Shown here: positions 40,258-49,245 of the stretch, piece by piece
Layout of the letters: every line of letters starts with the position of its first letter
How positions within the stretch are numbered: the stretch's first letter is position 1
Source of the DNA: JAYFRC01 sp034926415
GTDB lineage: Bacteria; Bacillota; Clostridia; Oscillospirales; Oscillospiraceae
Assembly (NCBI GenBank): GCA_034926415.1
Contig: JAYFRC010000043.1
Coordinates: 1 to 64,000 of the forward strand
Direction: 5' to 3'
DNA length: 64,000 nucleotides
Notes under the pieces: model-generated
Told to the model about the DNA's origin: nothing
The model's input: the letters and a program-made list of their open reading frames with translations, nothing else
Database searches by the model: none
Position numbers and translations under genes: made by a program

Positions 40258-41267
40258 TGAAGATGAAAAAGAAGCTGTCACTTATCCTTGCGCTTGCAAT
40301 GGCGCTGTCCCTGTGTGCCTGCGGAGCGAAGAGCGAAACAACAACTCAGACCCAGCAGCCTCAGGAGGCGGCGACGACCATACGCGTCGGCGCGATGACC
40401 GGACCCACGGCTATGGGCATGGTCAAACTCATGTCCGACTCAGACGCCGGAAGCACGGAGAACACTTATGAGTTTACGCTTGACTCCGGCGCGACGACGT
40501 TCGTCTCGGCGCTTGCCAAGGGCGACCTCGACATGGCTGCCGTGCCGTCCAACGTCGCTGCGACCATATACAACAACACCGACGGCGCGGTAGAAGTCAT
40601 GGCCGTCAACACCCTCGGCGTGCTCTACGTCGTCGAGCGGGGCGACAGCGTGCAGAGCGTGGCCGACCTCAAGGGTAAGACCATTTACGCGACGGGCCAG
40701 GGCGCGGTGCCCGAGTACACGCTCGACTATCTGCTCACGAAAAACGGCCTCGACCCAACGAAGGACGTTACAATACAGTGGTGCGCGGACACGACCGAAG
40801 CGCTGTCTTACATCGCGAAGGATTCTTCCGCTATAGCTATGCTGCCTCAGCCGTTCGTGACCGTCGCGCAGTCGAAGGTCGAGGGACTGCGCGTTGCGCT
40901 CAGTCTCAACGACGAATGGCAGAAACTGGAAAACAGTGATATTGTGACCGGCGTCGTAGTCGTGCGTAAGGATTTTGCCGAACAGTATCCGCAACAGACT
41001 GCAAAATTCCTCGAGGAGTATCAGGCATCCGTTGAGTACACCTCCACGAACGCATCAGACGCGGCGGCGCTCATCGCAAACTACGAGATAGTCCCGTCCG
41101 CGGCTGTGGCGGAGACGGCTCTGCCCGAGTGCGGAATCACGTTCGTATCCGGCGCCGATATGAAGACCGAGGTCGATGCGTTTCTGAATGTGCTTTATTT
41201 TGAGAATCCGCAGGCCATAGGCGGAAAACTGCCCGACGCGGATTTCTACTATGGAGCTGAAGCGTAA
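40257..41267 (+). CDS. ABC transporter substrate-binding lipoprotein, NMT1/SsuA-like
   Basis: A 336-residue lipoprotein (signal MKKKLSLILALAMALSLCAC with two possible lipobox cysteines). The fold resembles the NMT1/nitrate-sulfonate-taurine binding group: IRVGAMTGPTAMGMVKLM, LDMAAVPSNVAATIYN, LKGKTIYATGQGAVPEYTLDYL (read in parts) and IAMLPQPFVTVAQSK. The ligand is not evident; nitrate, sulfonates, thiamine precursors and others are carried by relatives. It starts at the ATG overlapping the regulator stop or two codons later. The C-terminal 17 bases overlap the permease gene. Confidence 0.88.
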   Translation: MKMKKKLSLILALAMALSLCACGAKSETTTQTQQPQEAATTIRVGAMTGPTAMGMVKLMSDSDAGSTENTYEFTLDSGATTFVSALAKGDLDMAAVPSNVAATIYNNTDGAVEVMAVNTLGVLYVVERGDSVQSVADLKGKTIYATGQGAVPEYTLDYLLTKNGLDPTKDVTIQWCADTTEALSYIAKDSSAIAMLPQPFVTVAQSKVEGLRVALSLNDEWQKLENSDIVTGVVVVRKDFAEQYPQQTAKFLEEYQASVEYTSTNASDAAALIANYEIVPSAAVAETALPECGITFVSGADMKTEVDAFLNVLYFENPQAIGGKLPDADFYYGAEA

Positions 41268-42009
41268 AGGCATAATAAAAAAAGCAGCCGCGGTAGCGTT
41301 TGCTCTCGCGGTCTGGCAGCTCGCGTCCGTTTTGGTCGACGCGAAGATACTGCTCGTCGGGCCGGCCGAGGTCATCGTCCGCATGACGACGATATGGCAG
41401 ACGGCGCATTTCTGGAGCTCGATATGGTTTACGTTTTACCATATCGTCGCGGGCTTTGCGCTCGGGAGCGCGGCGGGCATTTTGCTTGCCGCGCTCGCGG
41501 GGCGTTTTCGCTTCGCGGAGACGCTGCTGTGGCCGTTCATGATAACGGTCAAGTCTGTGCCGGTCGCGTCGTTTATCGTTATATGCCTCATCTGGCTGTC
41601 GTCGAAAAATGTCTCTATATTCATATCGTTTCTCATAGTCTTGCCTGTGGTCTACGGCAACCTGCTTTCCGGCATACGCGCCGTGGACACCAGTCTTCTT
41701 GAGATGTCGCGCGTTTTCAAAATGCCGCCGCTTAAAAAATTGAAATACATCTATCTTCCCGAGCTAAAACCCTTCGTCATGTCGGCTTTCGGCACGGCGA
41801 TAGGCATGTCATGGAAGGCGGGCGTCGCGGCGGAGATAATCGGAACGCCCGACGGCTCGATAGGAAAGCAGCTCTATTACGCGAAAATATGGCTCGACAC
41901 GGACGACCTGCTGTGCTGGACGGTCATAATCGTCCTTTGCAGCCTGGCCTTTGAAAAGCTGATCATGGCTGCGATGCGCGGTATGTACAGGAGGCTTGAA
42001 AACGAATGA
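41251..42009 (+). CDS. ABC transporter permease, NMT1/SsuC-like
   Basis: A 252-residue membrane permease of the BPD_transp_1 family. AVWQLASVLVDAKILLVGPAEV begins the first span, followed by FTFYHIVAGFALGSAAG, the MITVKSVPVASFIVICLIWL segment and the EAA-type coupling loop MPPLKKLKYIYLPELKPF. It overlaps genes on both sides (17 bases with the binding protein, 4 with the ATPase), so the four-gene operon is translationally tight. Confidence 0.92.
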   Translation: MELKRKGIIKKAAAVAFALAVWQLASVLVDAKILLVGPAEVIVRMTTIWQTAHFWSSIWFTFYHIVAGFALGSAAGILLAALAGRFRFAETLLWPFMITVKSVPVASFIVICLIWLSSKNVSIFISFLIVLPVVYGNLLSGIRAVDTSLLEMSRVFKMPPLKKLKYIYLPELKPFVMSAFGTAIGMSWKAGVAAEIIGTPDGSIGKQLYYAKIWLDTDDLLCWTVIIVLCSLAFEKLIMAAMRGMYRRLENE

Positions 42010-42569
42010 TGATCGTTGACGGAGTGTGCAAAAGCTACGGCGAAAAAACCGTGCTGAAAAATTTTTCCTGCGAATTTCCCGAGGGTGTGACCGTCATGAT
42101 GGGCGCGAGCGGCAGGGGAAAAACGACGCTGCTGCGCCTTCTTATGGGACTTGAAGCGCCGGACGCTGGACGCATAACCGGCGTGCCGGAGAGGATAGCC
42201 GCAGTGTTTCAGGAGGATAGGCTGCCGATGGATTTTACCGCAACTACCTGCGTAATGATGGCCGCACCAAGGGGCACGCAGCGCGAGGACGTTGTCGCGC
42301 AGCTTTGCGCCGTGGGGCTCGGCGGCGAGCTTAAAAAGCCCGTGCGCGAGCTTTCCGGCGGACAGAGGCGGCGCGTCGCCGTGGTCCGGGCGATGGCGGC
42401 GAAGCCCGAGGCGCTTTTTCTCGACGAGGCTCTGACAGGTCTCGACGACGAGATAAAAAAGACCGTCGCCGACTACATTGTCGAAGGTTCGCGGGGCATC
42501 GCGGTCGTAGCTGTGACCCACGACGAAGAGGACGCTGCGCTGCTCGGCGGAAAGATACTCAGGATGTGA
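42006..42569 (+). CDS. Compact ABC transporter ATP-binding protein
   Basis: Drives the preceding permease. At 187 residues it is markedly shorter than the usual 230-260 for this transporter class, yet every motif is present: Walker A GASGRGKTT, Q-loop VFQEDRL, signature ELSGGQRRR, Walker B ALFLDEAL and H-loop AVTHDEED. The missing part is the C-terminal extension after the H-loop. One coupling ATPase as a homodimer would serve the single permease gene. Confidence 0.92.
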   Translation: MMIVDGVCKSYGEKTVLKNFSCEFPEGVTVMMGASGRGKTTLLRLLMGLEAPDAGRITGVPERIAAVFQEDRLPMDFTATTCVMMAAPRGTQREDVVAQLCAVGLGGELKKPVRELSGGQRRRVAVVRAMAAKPEALFLDEALTGLDDEIKKTVADYIVEGSRGIAVVAVTHDEEDAALLGGKILRM

Positions 42570-42592
42570 TTTCCAAGGATTTTCATAAAGAT

Positions 42593-42633
42593 AAAAGCTG
42601 CTCCGGCGCAGACGCGCCGGAGCAGCTTTTAAT
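42593..42633. terminator. Bidirectional terminator between the ABC operon and prmA
   Basis: Perfect 16-bp stem AAAAGCTGCTCCGGCG with its complement, 6-base loop; A and T runs at both edges; genes converge. Confidence 0.92.
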
Positions 42634-42648
42634 TTATTATATTTGAAG

Positions 42649-43608
42649 TCATTGACCTTTAAGGCGATAGCAGTACCAGCCGGAGAGAGCTTTGGTCTCT
42701 TCTATGACGAGTCCGGCAGCGCGGAGCTTTTCCGCGACTTCCTCCGCGCGCGTATCGATTATGCCGGAGCATATAAACGTGCCGCCAACTTTGAGCAGGC
42801 CGCGTACCGCCGGAGCGAGAGCGATTATCACGTCGGCGACGATGTTTGCGAGCACGATATCGTAGCCGAAGCCTATCTTTTCCTGAAGCGCCGTGTCTGA
42901 AAGAATATCGCCCGCGAGGACGGTGTATCTGTCTTTTCCGATGCCGTTGAGCTCCGCATTTTCGTAGGCGATGCCGACGGCTTTGTCGTCGATATCGCAG
43001 GCAACGGCCTCGGCTGCGCCGAGCGCGAGAGAAGCTATGGAGAGTATCCCGCTGCCGCAGCCAAGATCGAGCACCCTCTCGCCGCCGGAGACGAGCGAAT
43101 CGAGCTGCTCAAGGCAGAGCCGCGTCGTGGCGTGGCTCCCGGTGCCGAAGGCGAGGCCGGGGTTGAGTATAAGCGGCACGCGGCCGTTTAAGTCGGCCTT
43201 TTCCCACTCGGGAATGACGATGAGCCGCTTTCCTATTTCGATGGGCTTGTAGTACTGCTTCCAGTTGTTTTCCCAGTCCTCGTCGGCGACAGTTTTCATT
43301 GTCATTATCATGGGGCCGAGGCCGGTCTTCTCAGCTTTAAGCCGCTCCATGGCTATGCGCGCGCGGCCGAGCAGCGCCCAGCCCTCTTCGCTGTCCTCCA
43401 CGTAAAAGCCGACGCTGTATTTTCCGGCCTTTTCGCAGCGGAGCGAGTCATCCACATAATCCCAGTATTTCTTGTTGTTTTTTAGGAAGTCTTCAAAATC
43501 GTCGCCGTCGCTGACGACTATGCTGTCGATGCCGACGGAGCTGAGCATTTCGCTCACGGATTCTATTCCCTCATGCGAGGTATCTATCGAGAGCTCAAGC
43601 CATTTCAT
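42649..43608 (-). CDS. prmA: Ribosomal protein L11 methyltransferase
   Basis: A 319-residue SAM-dependent enzyme that trimethylates L11. The N-terminal substrate domain (KWLELSIDTSHEGIESVSEML) is followed by the methyltransferase core with PGLAFGTGSHATTRLCLEQL, motif I VLDLGCGSGILSIASL, CDIDDKAV and the catalytic NIVADVI. Typical length. Its start overlaps the upstream DUF1836 gene by four bases (ATGA). Confidence 0.95.
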   Translation of the reverse strand: MKWLELSIDTSHEGIESVSEMLSSVGIDSIVVSDGDDFEDFLKNNKKYWDYVDDSLRCEKAGKYSVGFYVEDSEEGWALLGRARIAMERLKAEKTGLGPMIMTMKTVADEDWENNWKQYYKPIEIGKRLIVIPEWEKADLNGRVPLILNPGLAFGTGSHATTRLCLEQLDSLVSGGERVLDLGCGSGILSIASLALGAAEAVACDIDDKAVGIAYENAELNGIGKDRYTVLAGDILSDTALQEKIGFGYDIVLANIVADVIIALAPAVRGLLKVGGTFICSGIIDTRAEEVAEKLRAAGLVIEETKALSGWYCYRLKGQ

Positions 43609-44180
43609 GCCTTGCTTCGTTCCTCCTTGGATTTTTTCGGGTGTTTCTTGTCGCCCTCATCGCCGTATTTTTCCCGAATCACGGAGACTATGCGGCGGCA
43701 GGCGAGATCGTAGGAATAGGCCAGCAGTGCAAAGCGCAGCGCGGCGTCCGCCATATCGCGGGCGGAGGGATTGGTCTCGGTTTCAAACTCGGGCGGCAAC
43801 TCGTCCGCCGCGCGGGCAAGGGCGCGGTCGAGCTCGCGGCAAAAGCCGGCGTATCTGTCCGAGGCGTTCCCGTCGAGCGCAAAACTGCGCACAAGTGCGA
43901 TGTCACGCACGGAAAGAACCTGCTTCAGCACACATATGGCGGTCAGATCGGCGAGATGTTCGGCGTTGTAGCGCTTTCCTTCCGCGCGCGGCATGACCCC
44001 GTCCTTTATATAGTTGTTAACCATCGCGCCGGTAAGCGCGTCGTCGCCTTCAAAACTGATTGTCTGGCGGTTCATAAGCGACAGCAGCTGATCCATGTAA
44101 AGTGGTATGTCGGGAAGCGAGTCCCAATCCGAGGGTCGCTGTTTCCTCATTTTTTCAAGCAGCTCCTGAAGTTCTTCCAT
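43605..44180 (-). CDS. DUF1836 protein, probable DNA-binding regulator
   Basis: A 191-residue cytoplasmic protein of the DUF1836 family, with LPDIPLYMDQLLSLMNRQ, GAMVNNYIKDGVMPRAEGKRY and LADLTAICVLKQVLSVRDIAL typical of its MerR-like helix-turn-helix region. The C-terminus is Lys-rich. No target is known. It precedes prmA with an overlap, and a good promoter lies 45-75 bases upstream. Confidence 0.85.
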   Translation of the reverse strand: MEELQELLEKMRKQRPSDWDSLPDIPLYMDQLLSLMNRQTISFEGDDALTGAMVNNYIKDGVMPRAEGKRYNAEHLADLTAICVLKQVLSVRDIALVRSFALDGNASDRYAGFCRELDRALARAADELPPEFETETNPSARDMADAALRFALLAYSYDLACRRIVSVIREKYGDEGDKKHPKKSKEERSKA

Positions 44181-44225
44181 TATATCTCACCCTGCTTCCG
44201 CACAAATATAATAATAACATATAGG

Positions 44226-44254
44226 ATAATATCATAGTTTAGCCGCAAATGCAA
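44226..44254 (-). promoter_or_regulatory. Promoter of the DUF1836-prmA operon
   Basis: Minus-strand TTGCAT and TATTAT with a 17-base spacer. Confidence 0.65.
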
Positions 44255-44291
44255 TCTGTTATACCATATAAGGCGATGTGTAAAATTACAA

Positions 44292-44321
44292 ACAGGCCTC
44301 CGCGCAAACGCGGAGGCCTGT
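44292..44321 (-). terminator. Terminator downstream of the lipoprotein gene and its decayed copy
   Basis: Perfect 13-bp stem ACAGGCCTCCGCG with its complement and a CAAA loop; on the minus strand the tail is TTTGTAATTTTA. Confidence 0.8.
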
Positions 44322-44333
44322 AAAAGTCGGATA

Positions 44334-44440
44334 TCAGTTCACTCCGGAAATTATTTCGCGCCATTTGGTTTGTGAGACGCCTTCGGCAAGGCTTAGTGAG
44401 TAGGAGTACCCGCCGTCCGTCCAGACCGCGAGGGTGGGCC
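44334..44440 (-). pseudogene. C-terminal remnant of a paralogue of the adjacent lipoprotein
   Basis: Directly behind the intact lipoprotein gene, in another frame, the minus strand encodes TLAVWTDGGYSYSLSLAEG followed by VSQTKWREIISGVN and a stop. This matches the end of the intact protein (VATWTSGDYTYAIDMTGAG, then ALVGGLK) residue by residue at W, T, G, Y, Y and the final Gly. There is no start codon or upstream body, so it is the tail of a duplicated gene that was otherwise deleted. The shared terminator lies just beyond it. Confidence 0.7.
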
Positions 44441-44467
44441 GTCTGCGTTCCCCACAAGTGTTCCGCG

Positions 44468-45010
44468 TTATTTAAGCCCGCCCACGAGCGCGGACACTGC
44501 GTCCGTAGAAAGCCCCGCGCCGGTCATGTCAATGGCGTAAGTGTAGTCGCCGCTCGTCCAGGTCGCTACGCTGACCGTGCCGGAGTTTCCGCGCATGGTG
44601 ACGCTGAGGTCGCCGACAGAGACGGTGTTGTTCTCGGCGTATTCGTTGTAGTCGCCGGAGATGTCGTCGCTGCCCGCGCCCTTGCGGAGCAGTATCTCGT
44701 TGCCGTCTTTATCCTTGTAGTTTATCTGGAGAAGATTATTTTTGATGGCGCTGATATAGTCGAGGTCATAGCCCTCGGAAATATCCTCAGGTACGGTTAT
44801 GTCGAAGCCCGCGACCTTTTCGGCGTCCTCGACGGTTTCGCAGTCAATGAACGGGTTAGGTATCTGCGCTCTGTCGCCGGAGGTGGATTTATTCGTGTCG
44901 GACGACGTTGTGCCGCTGCTGGTTTCGGTATTCTGACCGCTTTGGCCGCAGGCGGCGAGGGACAGCGCCATAAGAGTGCAGAGCGCGAGTGCAAATATCT
45001 TCTTTTTCAT
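44468..45010 (-). CDS. Lipoprotein with a DUF4367-like C-terminus, function unknown
   Basis: A 180-residue lipoprotein: signal MKKKIFALALCTLMALS with lipobox LAAC, a Ser/Thr/Gly linker, and a beta-rich body (GFDITVPEDISEGYDLDYIS, LLQINYKDKDGNEILLRKG) ending in the WTSGDYTYAIDMTG segment typical of DUF4367-type domains, which are also found in anti-sigma-like proteins. No partner gene is next to it. GGAAAATGAG lies before the ATG. A degenerate copy of the tail follows the stop. Confidence 0.8.
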   Translation of the reverse strand: MKKKIFALALCTLMALSLAACGQSGQNTETSSGTTSSDTNKSTSGDRAQIPNPFIDCETVEDAEKVAGFDITVPEDISEGYDLDYISAIKNNLLQINYKDKDGNEILLRKGAGSDDISGDYNEYAENNTVSVGDLSVTMRGNSGTVSVATWTSGDYTYAIDMTGAGLSTDAVSALVGGLK

Positions 45011-45088
45011 AACTCATTTTCCTTTCCAAAATGCTCTTTTCGAGCCGTTCTGATTTATATACAGCCGGGAAAGCTAAAATGCTGCAAA

Positions 45089-45121
45089 GCGCAGGAAAAT
45101 TTTCCAAAAATTTTCCTGCGC
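45089..45121 (-). terminator. Terminator after mnmE
   Basis: Perfect 14-bp stem GCGCAGGAAAATTT with its complement and a 5-base loop, immediately past the mnmE stop. Confidence 0.75.
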
Positions 45122-45125
45122 CTGT

Positions 45126-46517
45126 TTATTTGCCCACGCAGAAGCGCGAGAATATAGCAGAGACTATGTCGTCCCGAGCGACTTTTCCGGTCAGAGAGCC
45201 CAGCGCGTCCATGGCCTCCTCCGCGTCTGTCAGCACGGCGTCCGGCGTCATACCGCAAGTTAGTGCGGTTTCAGCGCGCTTTATCGCGGCGAGAGCTTCG
45301 GATACGGCGTTTATCTGGCGCTCGTTCGTCAGCACGGCGGAGCCACCGGGAGAATGTCCGGCGGGGAAAAGCCCAGCGACGGCGGCTTCCAGTTCCGTCA
45401 TGCCCTCTCCCGTTACGGCCGATACGGCGACGACGGCGGCGGGAGGGTAGATGCCCTCCTGTTCCCGGGGTAAAAAGACAGGCGCGCCGCCGGAAAAGAG
45501 GTCGGCCTTCGACCAAACGAGTATCCAGTTTTTATGCTTAGCCGCGAGCGAGAGTATCTCCGCATCCTCAGAAGTCACCGGAGGCCTCGCAGAACCGTCC
45601 ACTACAGCGAAAACGAGTTCGGCGGTCTCAAGCGCGGCCTTTGAGCGCTCCACGCCGAGCTTTTCCAAAGGGTCCGCCGTGTCGCGTATCCCGGCGGTGT
45701 CAATGAGCCGGAGCAGCACGCCGCCGCAGATCAGTTTTTCCTCGACCGTGTCGCGGGTCGTCCCCGCTGTGGGCGTGACTATCGCGCGGTCATAGCCGAG
45801 CAGCGCGTTGAGCAGCGACGATTTGCCCGCGTTGGGCTTTCCGATTATCGCGGCGCGCAAGCCGTGTTTGACGATGCGTCCGCGTTCCGCGGTAGCGAGC
45901 AGGCGCGAGAGCGTCGTACCGCAGGCCGCGAGAGTTTTTTCAATGAAGGATTTTTCCAAATCCTCAATGTCCTCGTCCGGGTAATCGACGACCGCGTAAA
46001 AGCGCGAGGTTATATCGGTCAGCTTATCGTAGACTTCGCTCACCGGGCGCAGAATCGCTCCGCCGAGCTGCGACGCGGCAACGGCCGCGGCCTCGGCTGT
46101 CTCGGCGTCAATGAGGTCGACGACGGCCTCGGCCTGCGTCAGATCCATGTGTCCGTTCAAAAAAGCACGCTTTGTGAACTCGCCGGCTTTCGCCTGTCGC
46201 GCTCCGGCGGCGAAGAGCGCCGCGAGGCATTCGTTCAGTACGACCTGCGAACCGTGACAGTGGAGCTCGACCAGGTCCTCGCCGGTGTAGCTCCCGGGCG
46301 CGCGGAACACGACGGCGAGTACGCTGTCTATTTCGCGGCCCCGTCTGTCGAGCAGCGCGCCAAGCGTCATGAAGCGGTCGGGCGCGGCGGAGAGAGGTTT
46401 TCCGTTCCGGGCTTTGAAAACGGCGGAGGCGGCGCTTATCGCGCCGTCGCCGCTCACGCGGACGACGCCTATCCCGGAAGCGCCCTGCGCGGTGGATATG
46501 GCGGCTATCGCGTCCAT
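45126..46517 (-). CDS. mnmE: tRNA modification GTPase MnmE
   Basis: With MnmG installs 5-carboxymethylaminomethyl groups on U34 of certain tRNAs. The 463-residue protein has the folate-binding N-terminal domain (VRVSGDGA, GSYTGEDLVELHCHGS), a helical domain interrupted by the GTPase domain with G1 at 226-234 (GKPNAGKSS), TAGTTRDT, DTAGIRDTAD and WSKADL, and the catalytic C-terminal FCVGK. MnmG is not next to it. It starts immediately after the stop of the upstream membrane protein gene, without its own ribosome site, so it is coupled to it. Confidence 0.96.
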   Translation of the reverse strand: MDAIAAISTAQGASGIGVVRVSGDGAISAASAVFKARNGKPLSAAPDRFMTLGALLDRRGREIDSVLAVVFRAPGSYTGEDLVELHCHGSQVVLNECLAALFAAGARQAKAGEFTKRAFLNGHMDLTQAEAVVDLIDAETAEAAAVAASQLGGAILRPVSEVYDKLTDITSRFYAVVDYPDEDIEDLEKSFIEKTLAACGTTLSRLLATAERGRIVKHGLRAAIIGKPNAGKSSLLNALLGYDRAIVTPTAGTTRDTVEEKLICGGVLLRLIDTAGIRDTADPLEKLGVERSKAALETAELVFAVVDGSARPPVTSEDAEILSLAAKHKNWILVWSKADLFSGGAPVFLPREQEGIYPPAAVVAVSAVTGEGMTELEAAVAGLFPAGHSPGGSAVLTNERQINAVSEALAAIKRAETALTCGMTPDAVLTDAEEAMDALGSLTGKVARDDIVSAIFSRFCVGK

Positions 46518-46937
46518 TTAGTTATCGTCTTCTTCCTTGTCGTCGCCTAATGTCTCGTCCTCGTCGTATTCGTCCTCGTCGGCTTCGCCGTCTATCTCGC
46601 CCGAGGCCTTTTTGAGCGCGTCGCGGCGCTCCTGCTCGATGCGGAGAGCCTCGCAGAATTTTACGTTCCAGACGTCGGTCCTTTTGCCGCGCTGGGCGAT
46701 AGTGAAGGCTATCTGCGCGTCGGGCATCTTGCTCGCGTAATCGCTGAGGTAAGCCATGTATTTTTCTTCGTCGTATTTTACTCCGTTGCCCTCGAAGAAG
46801 GGGCGGGTGGAGCCGGGCTCAAGCTCATAGGGTTTGAGCTGTACGCGCATATTTTTCGCTACGCGCGCGCGGGCGATGAAATAGACGATTATTATGGCTA
46901 TGACGAGCGCGGCTATGACGATAAGGGGTGTTTTCAT
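46518..46937 (-). CDS. Small membrane-anchored protein with an acidic tail, function unknown
   Basis: A 139-residue protein with one N-terminal membrane span (about 4-22), a basic region, a middle part (GNGVKYDEEKYMAYLSDYASK) and a tail of about 25 residues composed almost entirely of Asp and Glu. GGAGG lies 12 bases before the ATG. Its stop directly touches the mnmE start. I recognise no family. Confidence 0.75.
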   Translation of the reverse strand: MKTPLIVIAALVIAIIIVYFIARARVAKNMRVQLKPYELEPGSTRPFFEGNGVKYDEEKYMAYLSDYASKMPDAQIAFTIAQRGKRTDVWNVKFCEALRIEQERRDALKKASGEIDGEADEDEYDEDETLGDDKEEDDN

Positions 46938-46999
46938 GGCATATATTCCTCCATTTTATTTATATATGTGTGTTTGGCTGACGGCGGGCGGATGCGAAA

Positions 47000-47031
47000 A
47001 GGGCGGGCGGGGCGATGAGCCCGCCCGCCCT
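47000..47031 (-). terminator. Terminator after pnp
   Basis: 12-bp GC-only stem AGGGCGGGCGGG with its complement; on the minus strand followed by TTTT. Confidence 0.8.
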
Positions 47032-47052
47032 GGGTGGTTTGAGCTTTGAGTC

Positions 47053-49203
47053 TTACTTTATCGGCTCGCCGGCAGCTTTCTTTGCCTCGATTTCCTTGAC
47101 GGCGTCCTTGTGCGAGAGGTTGACGCGGCCCTTTTCGTCTATCTCGGTGACCTTGACCCACATCATGTCGCCTATCTTGCAGGCGTCCTCGACCTTTTCG
47201 ATGCGGTGGTCAGCCAGTTTCGAGATGTGGACGAGGCCGTCCTTGCCGGGCGCCAGCTCGACGAACGCGCCGAAGGTCATAAGACGCACGACGCGGCCGT
47301 AGTACAGCTCGCCGACGGTGGGGACGAAAACGATGGTGTCGATAGCCTTCTTCGCCGCGTCGCAGGATTCCTGGTTCGGGGCGGAAATGAAGATGGAGCC
47401 GTCGTCCTCGATGTCTATCTTTGCGCCGGTGTCGGCGACGATCTTCTGAATGACCTTGCCTCCGGAGCCGATGACCTCGCGTATCTTGTCGGGGTCGATG
47501 TGCATGGTCAGCATCTTGGGCGCAAACGGAGAAACTTCCTTGCGCGGCTCGGCGATGCAGGGGAGCATGACCTTGTCGAGTATCTCGCAGCGTGCATCGT
47601 AGGTGATGTCAAGCGCGTTTTGGATTATATCCATTGTCAAGCCGTCGTTTTTAAGGTCCATCTGAATAGCGGTGATGCCCTTTTTCGTTCCGGCGACCTT
47701 AAAGTCCATCTCGCCGTGGAAATCCTCAACGCCCTGAATATCGATGAAGGTGGTGAAGCCGCCGTTATCGTCCTGAATAAGGCCGCAGGAGATTCCGGCG
47801 ACTGGAGCCTTGATGGGTACACCCGCGTCCATGAGGGCGAGGGTTGAGCCGCAGATGGAGCCCTGAGAGGTGGAGCCGTTGGAGGACAGAACCTCGGACA
47901 CGACGCGTATAGCGTAGGGAAACTCGTCGACCGAGGGAAGGACAGGCAGCAGAGCGCGCTCCGAGAGAGCGCCGTGGCCTATCTCGCGGCGGCCGGGGCT
48001 GCGCGCGGATTTAGCCTCTCCGGTGGAATAGCCGGGGAAGTTGTAGTGGTGCATATAGCGCTTGCTTTCCTCTTCCCAGATGGTGTCGAGCTTCTGGGCG
48101 GCGGACAGCGTATCAAGAGTGCAGGCGGAGAGCACCTGCGTCTGGCCTCTTGTGAACATTCCGGAGCCGTGGACACGGGGAAGAAGTCCGACCTCGGCGG
48201 CGAGCGGACGAATCTCGTTTTTCGCGCGGCCGTCGACGCGGTGGCCCTCTAGCAGCCACGCCTTGACTATCTTCTTCTGGAACTTATAGGTTATCTCGTC
48301 GAGATACTTGTCCATATCGGGGTAATCGGCGAGAAACAAATCGTGCCATTTGTCCATAAGGACGTTCCAGTGCGCCTCGCGGACGTTCTTGTCGTCGGTG
48401 TCCATGGCGGCCTTGGCGTCGTCCATGGTGGAGGCGACTATCTTGTCGAACAGCTCCTGATTGAAATCGGCGTGCGGATAATCGAACTTGGCCTTGCCTA
48501 TCTCGGCGACCATCTGATTTATAAGCGCTACCTGCTTCTTAATTTCCTCGTGGGCGCTCTTTATGGCATCGAACATAACGCTGTTCGTGACTTCGTTCGC
48601 GCCGGCTTCTATCATGACGACTTTTTCACCGGTGGAGACGACGGTCAGGTCGAGAGCGGAGACTTTGCGCTGCTCGCTCGTCGGGTTGAAGACTATCTTG
48701 TCGTCGACGTAGCCGACCTTCATCGCGCCGACAGGCCCGTTCCAGGGGATATCGGATATGGCGAGGGCGGCGGAGGTGCCGATGAGCGCGGCGATCTCGG
48801 GCGTGCAGTCGTGGTCGACGCTCATGACCGTCGCCATGATGGCAACGTCGTTTCGGAAATCATGGGGGAAGAGCGGACGTATCGGGCGGTCGATTACGCG
48901 GGAGGTCAGGACGCCCCTCTCGCCGGGACGGCCCTCGCGGCGCAGGAACGAGCCGGGAATGCGGCCGACGGAGTACATCTTTTCCTCGAAATCGACGGAC
49001 AGCGGGAAGAAATCTATGCCGTCGCGGGGCTTGGCTGATGCGGTGGCGCAGACGAGGACGCGGGTGTCGCCATAGCCGACCATAACGGCGGCGTTGGCGA
49101 GTTCGGCGTACTTTCCGACCTCGAGGGTCAGGGGACGTCCGGCCAGCTCCATTTCATACTTTCGGTAGTTGGGGAATTGCCTGTGTGTAATGACAGTTGA
49201 CAT
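47053..49203 (-). CDS. pnp: Polyribonucleotide nucleotidyltransferase (PNPase)
   Basis: Phosphorolytic 3'-5' exoribonuclease of the degradosome. The 716-residue protein has two RNase PH domains (VMVGYGDTRVLVCATASAKP; HGSGMFTRGQTQVLS), an alpha-helical linker, a KH domain with the GSGG loop (REVIGSGGKVIQKI) and an S1 domain (YYGRVVRLMTFGAFVELAPG). The ATG follows AAGGAGC. It lies behind rpsO as in most bacteria, but with a terminator and a long stem-loop between the two genes, so pnp may be made from read-through or processing and be autoregulated. Confidence 0.97.
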   Translation of the reverse strand: MSTVITHRQFPNYRKYEMELAGRPLTLEVGKYAELANAAVMVGYGDTRVLVCATASAKPRDGIDFFPLSVDFEEKMYSVGRIPGSFLRREGRPGERGVLTSRVIDRPIRPLFPHDFRNDVAIMATVMSVDHDCTPEIAALIGTSAALAISDIPWNGPVGAMKVGYVDDKIVFNPTSEQRKVSALDLTVVSTGEKVVMIEAGANEVTNSVMFDAIKSAHEEIKKQVALINQMVAEIGKAKFDYPHADFNQELFDKIVASTMDDAKAAMDTDDKNVREAHWNVLMDKWHDLFLADYPDMDKYLDEITYKFQKKIVKAWLLEGHRVDGRAKNEIRPLAAEVGLLPRVHGSGMFTRGQTQVLSACTLDTLSAAQKLDTIWEEESKRYMHHYNFPGYSTGEAKSARSPGRREIGHGALSERALLPVLPSVDEFPYAIRVVSEVLSSNGSTSQGSICGSTLALMDAGVPIKAPVAGISCGLIQDDNGGFTTFIDIQGVEDFHGEMDFKVAGTKKGITAIQMDLKNDGLTMDIIQNALDITYDARCEILDKVMLPCIAEPRKEVSPFAPKMLTMHIDPDKIREVIGSGGKVIQKIVADTGAKIDIEDDGSIFISAPNQESCDAAKKAIDTIVFVPTVGELYYGRVVRLMTFGAFVELAPGKDGLVHISKLADHRIEKVEDACKIGDMMWVKVTEIDEKGRVNLSHKDAVKEIEAKKAAGEPIK

Positions 49204-49245
49204 TTTTGCTCCTTCTTTCGTTTTGTGTTCGGGAGCCCTTGCCTT

